Assembly (NCBI RefSeq): GCF_017963645.1
Contig: NZ_JAGMWN010000006.1
Location: forward strand, 186,001 to 250,000
DNA length: 64,000 nucleotides
Direction of reading: 5' to 3'
Origin: Marivibrio halodurans
GTDB lineage: Bacteria > Pseudomonadota > Alphaproteobacteria > UBA8366 > Aestuariispiraceae
Part shown: piece after piece, positions 55,779-63,731 of the stretch
Layout: each line of letters begins with the position of its first letter
Position numbering within the stretch: position 1 is the stretch's first letter
Notes under the pieces: generated by a model
Seen by the model: only the letters and a program-made list of their open reading frames with translations
Told to the model about the DNA's origin: nothing
Databases searched by the model: none
Translations under genes and position numbers: made by a program

Positions 55779-56777
55779 ATGATCGACTATATCGCACGGC
55801 GCCTGTTGGTGATGATCCCGACGCTCTTCATCATCAGCGTTCTGGTCTTCGTCATCATCCAGCTTCCGCCCGGCGACTATCTTGAGACCCTGGTGGCCGA
55901 ACTGCAAAGCCAGGGAGAGGCGGTAAGCCAGGAGCGCATCGCCTTCTACCGCCAGGAATACGGGCTGGGGGAGCCGATCTGGAAGCAGTTCGCCGTGTGG
56001 TTCTGGGGTCTTCTCCAGGGCAATATGGGCTATAGCTTCGAATATGAGATGCCGGTGGCCGACGTTGTGGGCGACCGCATCTGGCTCACCATCCTGGTCA
56101 GCTTCTCAACCATCCTCTTCATTTATCTGGTCAGTTTCCCGATCGGCGTCTACTCGGCCGTGCGGCAATATTCGCTCGGCGACTACACGCTTACCTTCAT
56201 CGGGTTCATCGGGCTCGCCACGCCGAACTTCCTGCTGGCGTTGATCCTGATGTATCTGGCCAATCAGTGGTTCGGTATCTCGATCGGCGGGCTGGTCGAT
56301 CCGGCCCTGCGCGACGCGCCCTTCAGCCTGGAGAAGCTGCTGGATATCCTGGGTCATCTCTGGGTTCCGGTGATCGTCATCGGCACGGCCGGGACGGCGG
56401 GCATGATCCGGCGGCTGCGTGCCAATCTGCTGGACGAGCTGCACAAGCAATATGTGACGACCGCCCGGGCCAAGGGCGTGCCGCCGCGCAAGCTGTTGAT
56501 GAAATATCCGCTGCGCATGGCGCTCAATCCTTTCATCGCGGATATCGGCAATTTGCTGCCGGAGATCATCTCGGGCGCGGCCATCGTCTCCGTCGTGCTC
56601 AGCCTGGAGACGACGGGGCCGATGCTGCTCGGCGCGCTGCAGAGCCAGGACATGTACCTCGCGGGCTCGTTTCTGATGGCGCTGGCGCTGCTGACGGTCG
56701 TCGGGAACCTGCTTTCCGACCTGGCGTTGGCGGCGCTCGACCCGCGTATCCGCCTCGGCGCGGAGGCCGCGCGATGA
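55779..56777 (+). CDS. ABC importer permease, YejB/DppB type
   Basis: 332 residues with six membrane helices. The N-terminal IARRLLVMIPTLFIISVLVF and PGDYLETLVAEL are typical of DppB-type permeases, and the EAA loop is KQYVTTARAKGVPPRKLLMKY. It forms the inner-membrane channel with the following permease. 18 bases separate it from the binding-protein gene. Confidence 0.94.
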   Translation: MIDYIARRLLVMIPTLFIISVLVFVIIQLPPGDYLETLVAELQSQGEAVSQERIAFYRQEYGLGEPIWKQFAVWFWGLLQGNMGYSFEYEMPVADVVGDRIWLTILVSFSTILFIYLVSFPIGVYSAVRQYSLGDYTLTFIGFIGLATPNFLLALILMYLANQWFGISIGGLVDPALRDAPFSLEKLLDILGHLWVPVIVIGTAGTAGMIRRLRANLLDELHKQYVTTARAKGVPPRKLLMKYPLRMALNPFIADIGNLLPEIISGAAIVSVVLSLETTGPMLLGALQSQDMYLAGSFLMALALLTVVGNLLSDLALAALDPRIRLGAEAAR

Positions 56778-57985
56778 GTGGAAGCGAGCCCGGCGAAAAC
56801 CGCCTTCCGGCGCGCGGGGCCGACCCGCTCGACCACTATGTGGACACGGCGCCGTTCGATCCCGAGGCGGCCGTCCGCCTGAGCCCGGAGCAGGAGCGCT
56901 TCTATCTCTCCGGCCAATGGCGGTTGATGTGGCTGAAATTCAAGAAACACCGCCTCGCGGTGGTGAGCGGCCTGTTCCTGCTGTTGGTCTACGGCTCGAT
57001 CCTGGTCTCGGAGATGTTGGCGCCCGTCGCCTACGATTTCCGCAACACCGACTTCCTGAAAGCTCCGCCGCAGGAAATCCACTGGGTCCGGGACGGTGCG
57101 TTCACCGGCCCCTATGTCCATGGCTACGATGTCAGCCTGGATATGGAGACCATGTCCTGGCGCTACACGATCGACCGCGAAACGGTGATGCCGCTGCGCT
57201 TCTTCTGCACGGGCGGGGATTATCCGGGCGCGCGCTACGAATTCTGGGGGCTGGTGGAATCGAGCTTTCATGTCGTCTGCCCGTCGGAGGGCGGGTATTT
57301 CTACTGGCTCGGCACCGACCGGCTCGGCCGCGACATGTTAAGCCGGATCATCCAGGGCGCGCGCATATCGCTCACGGTCGGGCTGATCGGGGTAGCGATC
57401 TCCTTCACGCTCGGCGTCCTGCTGGGCGGGCTGGCGGGCTATTACGGTGGGCTGATCGATTCGACCGTCCAGCGCGCGATCGAGGTCGTGCGCTCCTTCC
57501 CCTCGCTGCCCCTGTGGATGGCCTTGTCCGCGGCGATGCCGGTCAACTGGTCGCCGATCATCGTCTTCATGGGGATTTCGGTGATCCTGGGCCTGCTGGA
57601 CTGGCCCGGGTTGGCGCGCGCCGTGCGCTCCAAACTGCTGGCCCTGCGGGAGGAGGATTTCGTCACCGCGGCCGAGCTGATGGGCGCCCGGCCCCGGCGC
57701 ATCATCGCCCGCCATCTGCTGCCCAGCTTCTCCAGCCATCTGATCGCCAGCGCGACGCTGACCATCCCGGCGATGATCCTGGGGGAAACGGCGTTGAGTT
57801 TCCTCGGCCTCGGCCTGCGGCCGCCGATCACCAGTTGGGGCGTGCTGCTGAACGAGGCGCAGAACTTCAACGCCATCGTCAACACGCCCTGGCTGCTCTA
57901 TCCGGCGGTGCCGGTGATCCTGGTGGTCCTGGCCTTCCAGTTCCTGGGCGACGGCCTGCGCGACGCGGCCGATCCGTACAAGTAG
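56774..57985 (+). CDS. ABC importer permease, YejE/DppC type
   Basis: 403 residues from the ATG at 56774 (ATGA overlap). The long cytosolic N-terminus and first helix (RLAVVSGLFLLLVYGSIL) are followed by a periplasmic insert of about 110 residues between the first and second helices, as in YejE. GTDRLGRDMLSRIIQGARISL marks the conserved channel entry, and DFVTAAELMGARPRRIIARHLLP is the EAA loop. The insert contains two cysteines (FCTGGD and VVCPSEG). It is the last gene of the operon. Confidence 0.93.
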   Translation: MSGSEPGENRLPARGADPLDHYVDTAPFDPEAAVRLSPEQERFYLSGQWRLMWLKFKKHRLAVVSGLFLLLVYGSILVSEMLAPVAYDFRNTDFLKAPPQEIHWVRDGAFTGPYVHGYDVSLDMETMSWRYTIDRETVMPLRFFCTGGDYPGARYEFWGLVESSFHVVCPSEGGYFYWLGTDRLGRDMLSRIIQGARISLTVGLIGVAISFTLGVLLGGLAGYYGGLIDSTVQRAIEVVRSFPSLPLWMALSAAMPVNWSPIIVFMGISVILGLLDWPGLARAVRSKLLALREEDFVTAAELMGARPRRIIARHLLPSFSSHLIASATLTIPAMILGETALSFLGLGLRPPITSWGVLLNEAQNFNAIVNTPWLLYPAVPVILVVLAFQFLGDGLRDAADPYK

Positions 57986-58018
57986 GCGGAGCACCGCGCC
58001 GGCTTCACGGACGGCCCG

Positions 58019-59368
58019 CTATCCCAGTACCGCGAGGTCGAGCGGCCGGTCCACGCCCGCGACCCGGGCCGCCGGGCAATGGCGCGCCGGCTCCCCGCGC
58101 CACCCCTGGGCGCGGGCGTCGGTCAGCGTCGCCGTATCGCACAGCACGCGGCAGCCCTCCACCTTGGTGTGTTTCTCCAGCTTGGCGGAGAGGTTCACGG
58201 CCTCCCCCACCAGGGTGTAGTCGAGCCGCTTGCCCCGCCCGATGGCCCCGACGGTCAACGGCCCGGTGGCGAGCGCGACGCCGACGCGGATCGGGGGTTC
58301 CCCGCGCGCCGCGCGCTCCGCATTCCAGGCGTCGATCATCGCCGGGATGGCGGCGGCGCAATCGATCGCCCGGGCGGCATGATCCGACAGCCGCTTCGAG
58401 GCCCCGAAGGTCGCCAGCACCCCGTCGCCGAAGACCCGGTCGACGGTACCGCCATGGGCCTCGATCACACCGGCCATGCGGTCCTGGTAATCGTTGAGAA
58501 GACCGATCAGGGCGGCGGCCGACAATCTCTCCGAAAGCGGTGTAAAGCCCCGGATATCCGCGTTCAGCACGGTGCACCGCACCTGATCCGCGGCGCCGGC
58601 CGCGACGGTGCCGTCGGCGGCCGTGATGCGCGCCGCGATCTCCGGCGGGAAATAGCGGGACAGCTCGTAATGCGCGCTCTCCTCCGCCATCGCCCGGAGC
58701 AACAGGCGCCGCCCCCGCATCAGCGCCACCGTCAGGATAACCGTCACCATCAGAATGGTGATCATCTTGTCGAACTCACCCCCCAGCAGCACCGTGTTGG
58801 AGGTCAGATATTCGACATAGTCCCGGGTGACCGGCATGCCCGCGCCCGCCATCATGGCATAGACCACCAGCACCCCCCAGCCGAGCGCCGCCAGGATGCC
58901 CGTGCGCAGCACGTAGCGCGGATCGAACCGCAGCGCGCGCAAGGCGATGAAGATGAAGAGGTATAGCATGGTCGGCGCCTTCAGATAGAACGGCGCCGGC
59001 TGATCATATTGCAGGTGGAACGACCAGATCAGCGTCAATAGCAACGCCACATCGGTGACCGCCGACAACCCTAGATACCAATCCGGCAGATGGATGCGAT
59101 AGCTGAGCCGGAGCCGGACGATCGTGAACAGGAAATAGAGCGCCAAGGCCGCCGGCACCAGCGAGGCGAAGCCGGTCATCAGATCGGTCGTCGGCGCGGC
59201 GGCATAGAGTATGGCGAAGGTCGCCACCACGCCGAGTTGGATCCAGCCGATCAGTTGCTCGCTGCGATCCTCCTGCCGGTGCACGGCGGCGCGCGCACGC
59301 GCCGGCAGGCCGGCCATGCGTTTCGCGTCCGGGGTGAAGGGGCTGAGGAACGGCGGCAGTTTCGTCAT
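58019..59368 (-). CDS. Membrane-bound class III adenylate/guanylate cyclase
   Basis: 449 residues. Six membrane helices (about 35-235, with DVALLLTLIWSF and LRTGILAALGWGVLVVYAMM) resemble a MASE-type sensor. The catalytic domain (about 255-435) has metal-binding NADIRGFTPLSERL (D near 268) and FGDGVLATFGA (D near 313), and the transition-state region LDYTLVGEAVNLSAKLE with Asn and Arg/Lys equivalents. It should make cAMP (or cGMP) at the inner membrane. It is convergent with the transporter operon. Confidence 0.92.
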   Translation of the reverse strand: MTKLPPFLSPFTPDAKRMAGLPARARAAVHRQEDRSEQLIGWIQLGVVATFAILYAAAPTTDLMTGFASLVPAALALYFLFTIVRLRLSYRIHLPDWYLGLSAVTDVALLLTLIWSFHLQYDQPAPFYLKAPTMLYLFIFIALRALRFDPRYVLRTGILAALGWGVLVVYAMMAGAGMPVTRDYVEYLTSNTVLLGGEFDKMITILMVTVILTVALMRGRRLLLRAMAEESAHYELSRYFPPEIAARITAADGTVAAGAADQVRCTVLNADIRGFTPLSERLSAAALIGLLNDYQDRMAGVIEAHGGTVDRVFGDGVLATFGASKRLSDHAARAIDCAAAIPAMIDAWNAERAARGEPPIRVGVALATGPLTVGAIGRGKRLDYTLVGEAVNLSAKLEKHTKVEGCRVLCDTATLTDARAQGWRGEPARHCPAARVAGVDRPLDLAVLG

Positions 59369-59964
59369 CGCCCGTTCCTTATGCCCAATTCCGGGCGGCC
59401 CGTCGCTTCACGATCGCTCGACCAAGTTCTAACCTGCCGGGTTCTAGGCCATAAACTCATAAACAGCATTCCCTAAGACACGGTTCGTCTCAATGACGGC
59501 GGACGCGTTGGATTTGAATGACGGCGGGACCGCCGCGTAATATCAGGTGCGGTGTTCTCCGGTTAATGCGGGATCGCGATCATGGTGTGAGGTTGTTGCT
59601 TGCCTAATACCAAATCTTGTTGATCATGCCCCATGCGGATCGCGTTCGGCTTTCCTCTGAACGAACGGAGGCGGGTAGGAAGGGTGGCGCGGGGCATCGT
59701 CAAGCCGCGCTGACGCCCTCGACAGAAGCCGAACGCGACCGAAGGGGCCCGGGCCCTCGGATGGCGTCGCCCGTGCCTCGCGATGCCCCGCATCGCCACG
59801 GCACACGCGCTCCTAGCCGAGAACCCGGGAGAGACGTCCCCATGGGGCATGATCAACAAGATTTGGTATAAGCGGCGTTTTGCCTTGTAGAGCCCTTCAC
59901 CTGAAAGTGCCGTGGCAGGAGCGAACTCCAGCGCGGTGTCCAAAGCGAAACTCCGAAGGAGCAC
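59369..59964. other. 596-base intergenic region at the border of an A/T-richer island
   Basis: Divergent spacer between the cyclase gene (minus) and the SGNH-like gene (plus). It contains the MITE-like element at 59605-59871 and, after it, AAGGAG at 59954-59959, the ribosome-binding site of the next gene. ORFs crossing the element are palindrome artefacts. From here to the window end base composition shifts towards A/T. Confidence 0.6.
59605..59871. mobile_element. MITE-like element with perfect 29-bp terminal inverted repeats
   Basis: The arm at 59607-59635 is repeated as an exact reverse complement at 59841-59869; the outer end reads ATACCAAATCTTG. TA dinucleotides border the CCAAATC...GATTTGG core, as expected of an IS630/Tc1-type target duplication. 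Inside are two more nested inverted pairs: TCGCGTTCGGCTT (59640-59652) with 59726-59738, and GCGGGGCATCG (59689-59699) with 59781-59791. There is no coding capacity, so transposition would need a helper. The IS630 remnant at the window end shares the outer TAATACCA. Confidence 0.85.
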
Positions 59965-60984
59965 ATGATGCGAGCTAGTCTTATCGTTACTCTTGTTTCA
60001 GTGCTTTTCGGCTTTCTTCTGTTCGAGGTCTATCTACGCGCTCAAGGAGCGGAGCCAACAACTGTCGTATCCAATCCTCATTTTTCGGGAACGAACTGGA
60101 GCCGTCCCGATGCCGAGTTCGCCTGGACGAACCAAGAGGGTACTTTTCTCGCGCTTGAAGAAGGGCAGGCGCCGATGAGCTTTCTTGAGAATGGTGCCCG
60201 ACGTACTTACACGAACGGCTCTGAGCCAGAGAACGCGCCTGTACTGCTGCTGGCCGGCGGCAGTTACATGCAAGGTTACGGAATTAAGGATGAGAATGTC
60301 GTCGGCGCGGTTCTAGCCGAGCGGTTTCCGGAGTTTGCGGTGCGGAACTTTGGCACCGGGGGGTATGGAACGGTTCAGTCGGGCCTGAGAATTCTGCGGG
60401 AAATCGATGGGACGCACGACGCGCCGCCCGTGGCGATTATATATGGCTTTATTGGCCATCATTTGGCGCGCAACGTCGCCACCTCTGATTGGATTAGCTC
60501 GCTGGTGACCTCGGATGGTAGCGTTCTCATCCCGCCATACTTGGTCGAGGACGGGGAGGGCGGCGTCGCGGTCGAAGAGGCGCGGACCCTGGGTCTCTGG
60601 CCGCTGGAAACATGGAGCGCGGCGATTTCGGCTCTCAAGAGACGGGTGGCACCGCACTGGGTCTCGGGGACGCCGATGGGGCAAGCACGCCGGCTGACGG
60701 TGCTTTACCTGAAAAAGCTTCAACGGAAGGCGGCTGATTTGGGAATCCCGTTCGTCGTCGCGATCTTTAGAACGGGCACCCTTGATGAAAGCTATACGCT
60801 CGGAATCGAGGAGGATCTAGCCAGCGTCGGCGTCGATGTCATCGACTGTCGCTTCGAGGGCCTGCAAACCAACCCGACTGCATATCAGGTCGGCGGAAAT
60901 GGTCATCCGATACCTTCCGTGCATGAGCATTGGGCCGGCTGCATGGGCGAGTGGCTGCACGAAAACACAGCAGCGTTGCGGTAA
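59965..60984 (+). CDS. SGNH/GDSL-like hydrolase domain protein, membrane anchored
   Basis: 339 residues; AAGGAG lies six bases before the ATG. A single N-terminal helix (SLIVTLVSVLFGFLLFEVYL) is either an anchor or an uncleaved signal. LLLAGGSYMQGYGI occupies the block I nucleophile position (GGS in place of GDS), FGTGGYGTVQSGL is block II, YGFIGHHLARN replaces the usual GxND block III, and GNGHPIPSVHEHWA resembles the C-terminal catalytic His block. It may be an acyl-esterase or acetyltransferase partner for glycans, as SGNH proteins often are. Codon use is more A/T-rich than upstream genes. It is convergent with the carbamoyltransferase gene. Confidence 0.68.
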   Translation: MMRASLIVTLVSVLFGFLLFEVYLRAQGAEPTTVVSNPHFSGTNWSRPDAEFAWTNQEGTFLALEEGQAPMSFLENGARRTYTNGSEPENAPVLLLAGGSYMQGYGIKDENVVGAVLAERFPEFAVRNFGTGGYGTVQSGLRILREIDGTHDAPPVAIIYGFIGHHLARNVATSDWISSLVTSDGSVLIPPYLVEDGEGGVAVEEARTLGLWPLETWSAAISALKRRVAPHWVSGTPMGQARRLTVLYLKKLQRKAADLGIPFVVAIFRTGTLDESYTLGIEEDLASVGVDVIDCRFEGLQTNPTAYQVGGNGHPIPSVHEHWAGCMGEWLHENTAALR

Positions 60985-61001
60985 CATAAGGGTAAAGACG
61001 C

Positions 61002-62840
61002 TCAATCCAATTCGAAGGCGTTTTTATAATCCAGCTTAAGAGCGGAATTCTGATCATTTTTATGCAATAAGCAGTTGCCAACCACTAGCACCTCGATGTC
61101 CGTGCCCATGAAGCAGCGGAAGGCATCCTCCGGCGTGCATACGATCGGTTCGCCACGTACATTGAAGGAAGTGTTGACCAGCACTGGGCAGCCTGTTGCC
61201 TCCTTGAAGCGGCTGATCAGCGCGTGATAGCGAGGGTTGGTACGTTTATCGACGGTCTGAACGCGGGCGGAATAGTCGACATGGGTGACGGCTGGGATTT
61301 CAGAGCGCGGAACGTTCAGTTTTTCGATACCGAAGAGTGCTGCTTCTTCATCGGTCATCGTCCTGCGCTTGCCGTCGGCCACATCGGCGACAATAAGCAT
61401 GTAGGGCGAGTCGGCGTCGATATCGAACCAGTCCGAGACATGCTCACGCAGTATGGACGGGGCAAACGGGCGGAAGGATTCGCGGTGCTTTACCCGGAGG
61501 TTTAGCGTCTTCTGCATGGTTTCGCTGCGTGGGTCTCCCAGGATGGATCGGGCGCCTAAAGCGCGCGGTCCGAATTCCATTCGCCCCTGCATCCAGCCTA
61601 CCGCTTTTCCCTCCGCCAGGGCTGCGACGATGCTGTCATAAAGATCGTCGTCCTCAAGCACTTCGAAATGCGCACCGGCCTCGGTCAGTCGGCGTATGAT
61701 ATCGGGCTGGTCGAATTCTGGACCCAGATAGGCACCGCTCATCCCATCGGGTTGGTTCTGCACGGTGCGCGAGTTTCCAAAATTCATGTAGTGGGTGGCA
61801 AGCGCCGCGCCTACCGCACCGCCTGCATCGCCCGAGGCCGGTTGGATCCAAACGTTATCGTATATGCCTTCCTTGACGATCTTGCCATTCGCGACGCAAT
61901 TCAGGGCGACACCACCGGCCAGGCAGAGATTGGGAATGCCGGTTTCCGCGCGAAGGCTGCGCGCCAGTCGGAGAACGATCTCTTCGGTGACCGCTTGCAC
62001 CGAGGCGGCGATATCCATGTGGAATTGAGTCAATTGTTCATCGGGCTCGCGAACTGCTTCGCCGAAAAGTGCCGCGAACCGATCGTTCGTCATTGTCAGG
62101 CCGGTGCAGTAGTTGAAATAGTCTTGGTTCAGTCGAAAGGAGCCGTCTGGTTTAACATCGATAATATTGTTCAGGATCGACTGGACGTATTTCGGCTCGC
62201 CGTACGGAGCCAACCCCATCACCTTGTACTCACCAGAGTTAACCTTAAATCCGAGGTAATACGTGAAGGCTGAATAGAGCAAGCCGATGGAATGTGGGAA
62301 GTGTATTTCCTTGATTACTTCCAGCATGTTGCCGCTGCCGCGAGCGACCGAGGTGGTGGCCCACTCGCCGACCCCGTCCATGGTCAGCACCACCGCCTCT
62401 TCGAAGGGCGAAGGGTAGAAGGCGCTTGCTGCATGGCTAAGGTGATGTTCGCTGAATAGAAGTTTTTCCTTGGTGTCGAAACCGCTAGCGAATTGATCCT
62501 TTACTTGCGAACCGATCAAATGCCTTTGGAACAGTTTCTCTCCCAGCCATACCGGCATCGCCATGCGGAATGAATTGAAACCCCGAGGCGCGAAAGCAAC
62601 ATAGGTTTCCAAAAGACGTTCAAACTTGAGGAATGGCTTATCATAGAAAGCGATATAGTCGAGATCGTCTAACGCCAGCCCTCCCTCTTCGAGGCAATAT
62701 TTAAGTGCCTGCGTCGGAAACTCCGCATCATGCTTCTTTCGTGAGAAGCGCTCTTCCTGCGCCGCGGCGATAAGTTTCCCGTCCACGAGAAGGGCTGCGG
62801 CGGAGTCATGATAGAATGCCGAAAGTCCAAGAATTTTCAT
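61002..62840 (-). CDS. O-carbamoyltransferase (NodU/CmcH/SxtI family)
   Basis: 612 residues. The N-terminal Kae1-like domain (1-350) starts ILGLSAFYHDSAAALLVDG and has metal-binding SEHHLSHAASAFYPSPF (H132, H133, H136), then LTMDGVGEWATTS and NLCLAGGVALNCVANGKI. The C-terminal YrdC-like domain has WMQGRMEFGPRALGARSIL and the late LVNTSFNVRGEPIVCTPEDA. It makes carbamoyl-adenylate from carbamoyl phosphate and transfers the carbamoyl group to a hydroxyl of a glycan or small molecule. The SxtJ- and DUF5989-type genes upstream on the same strand complete a recurrent trio. Confidence 0.94.
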   Translation of the reverse strand: MKILGLSAFYHDSAAALLVDGKLIAAAQEERFSRKKHDAEFPTQALKYCLEEGGLALDDLDYIAFYDKPFLKFERLLETYVAFAPRGFNSFRMAMPVWLGEKLFQRHLIGSQVKDQFASGFDTKEKLLFSEHHLSHAASAFYPSPFEEAVVLTMDGVGEWATTSVARGSGNMLEVIKEIHFPHSIGLLYSAFTYYLGFKVNSGEYKVMGLAPYGEPKYVQSILNNIIDVKPDGSFRLNQDYFNYCTGLTMTNDRFAALFGEAVREPDEQLTQFHMDIAASVQAVTEEIVLRLARSLRAETGIPNLCLAGGVALNCVANGKIVKEGIYDNVWIQPASGDAGGAVGAALATHYMNFGNSRTVQNQPDGMSGAYLGPEFDQPDIIRRLTEAGAHFEVLEDDDLYDSIVAALAEGKAVGWMQGRMEFGPRALGARSILGDPRSETMQKTLNLRVKHRESFRPFAPSILREHVSDWFDIDADSPYMLIVADVADGKRRTMTDEEAALFGIEKLNVPRSEIPAVTHVDYSARVQTVDKRTNPRYHALISRFKEATGCPVLVNTSFNVRGEPIVCTPEDAFRCFMGTDIEVLVVGNCLLHKNDQNSALKLDYKNAFELD

Positions 62841-62870
62841 GGTATCACACCGGCGCGGCGCGGCAGCCCC

Positions 62871-63020
62871 CTAGAAAAGCGTATAGATGAAGGGCGCCAC
62901 CGCTGAACCCTTGGTAAGCACGATCAGACCGCCGAGAGTGACCAGCATAATCATGATTGGCAGAAGCCAGAACTTTTTCCGGGCCCTCATGAAGCCCCAA
63001 AGTTCCATAATGAACGACAT
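62871..63020 (-). CDS. DUF5989 (SxtK-like) small membrane protein
   Basis: 49 residues, easily missed by length cut-offs. It starts MSFIMELWGFMRARKKFWLL, continues with one membrane helix (LPIMIMLVTLGGLIVLT) and ends TKGSAVAPFIYTLF, the conserved ending of DUF5989. AAGAGG stands about six bases before the ATG at 63020. It lies 15 bases after the SxtJ-like gene and 30 bases before the carbamoyltransferase gene. Function is unknown, but this small protein recurs next to NodU-type carbamoyltransferases. Confidence 0.88.
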   Translation of the reverse strand: MSFIMELWGFMRARKKFWLLPIMIMLVTLGGLIVLTKGSAVAPFIYTLF

Positions 63021-63035
63021 TATCACGCCTCTTCA

Positions 63036-63461
63036 TCAGTATTGATTATCGAAACTGCCCGGCGGGGGACCTGGCGGTGTGCGGTCGATCCAATAGCTAT
63101 CGGCCTTGGGATCGAATTCGAGATCAAGGGGTCGTCGGCCGAGAATCCTCATCACCAAGCCGATTGGCGTGATCGTCAGGAAAAACACCAGCCCCATGAC
63201 GATCGGGTTGACGATTTTATGCAGGATCATCCCGAACTTGAACCAAATCCGGTTGAGCGGCCGCAGAAGCAGGGGGCGAAACACAGCCAAACCCAGCATG
63301 ATAGCAGCCAATGACGCCCAGAATGCAGGCCAGAACAGGGACACATTCCCGGCGAAAAATTTGCCTGCCGCTATGACCGTGAAAACAACGACGAATACTA
63401 AGCCGAAGGCGCGCTCCGAACCCATCTTGGTGCGATCTTCGCGATCATAGGATTCGTGCAT
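63036..63461 (-). CDS. SxtJ-family membrane protein
   Basis: 141 residues from the ATG at 63461; a TTG at 63476 would add five. Two hydrophobic stretches (FGLVFVVVFTVIAAGKFFAG with FWPAFWASLAAIMLGLAVF, and NPIVMGLVFFLTITPIGLVM) give three to four membrane helices, followed by RRPLDLEFDPKADSYWIDRTPP, the hallmark SxtJ tail. The role is unknown; in saxitoxin clusters and many glycan loci it sits beside an O-carbamoyltransferase. It is the first gene of the trio. Confidence 0.88.
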   Translation of the reverse strand: MHESYDREDRTKMGSERAFGLVFVVVFTVIAAGKFFAGNVSLFWPAFWASLAAIMLGLAVFRPLLLRPLNRIWFKFGMILHKIVNPIVMGLVFFLTITPIGLVMRILGRRPLDLEFDPKADSYWIDRTPPGPPPGSFDNQY

Positions 63462-63476
63462 GCGACGCGAGAGCAA

Positions 63477-63670
63477 GGCGCGTTACCCTTCGAGTTTTCT
63501 TGTTCGGGCGTGGATATCATGGCCATGGCTGATGATCAATATAACCGCTCACGCTATCCCGCACTGTCCGCAACCCTATAGGATTGATGAGCCTCGCGTT
63601 TATCGGATTGAACCTCCCCGGGATTGCTGGAGGCCAGTTCGTATGAATCACGCCGCTCTCGTCTGATCGC
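63477..63670. other. Spacer between the SxtJ-like gene and the IS remnant
   Basis: 194 bases. It should carry the promoter of the SxtJ-DUF5989-carbamoyltransferase unit on the minus strand. I could not identify defined boxes, and the short plus-strand ORF here has no coding character. Confidence 0.35.
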
Positions 63671-63700
63671 CTAATACCACTTCGCGCTGATCACCATTGA
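63671..63700. mobile_element. Outer end of the IS630-family element
   Basis: The sequence begins CTAATACCACTTCGC and continues to TGATCACC just outside the transposase remnant, where the inverted terminal repeat should lie. It shares TAATACCA, then TT and TGATCA, at corresponding spacing with the arm of the element at 59605-59871. The other end of the IS lies beyond the window. Confidence 0.6.
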
Positions 63701-63731
63701 TGGGCCCAGCGTCTCATGGGCCCAGCGTCGA
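63700..63731. repeat. 16-bp tandem duplication in the transposase tail
   Basis: ATGGGCCCAGCGTC plus two bases is repeated at 63700-63715 and 63716-63731, identical over the first 14 bases. Sixteen bases is not a multiple of three, so the duplication shifts the reading frame at the end of the transposase. Confidence 0.8.

Noticed and set aside
51574-55907. Two long minus-strand ORFs (730 and 677 codons) opposite the ABC importer genes
   Set aside because: Products lack domains and have shadow composition; the plus-strand genes are complete and overlap in ATGA fashion.
59563-59964. 133-codon minus-strand ORF across the MITE-like element
   Set aside because: It is created by the inverted repeats and has no start signal or family resemblance.
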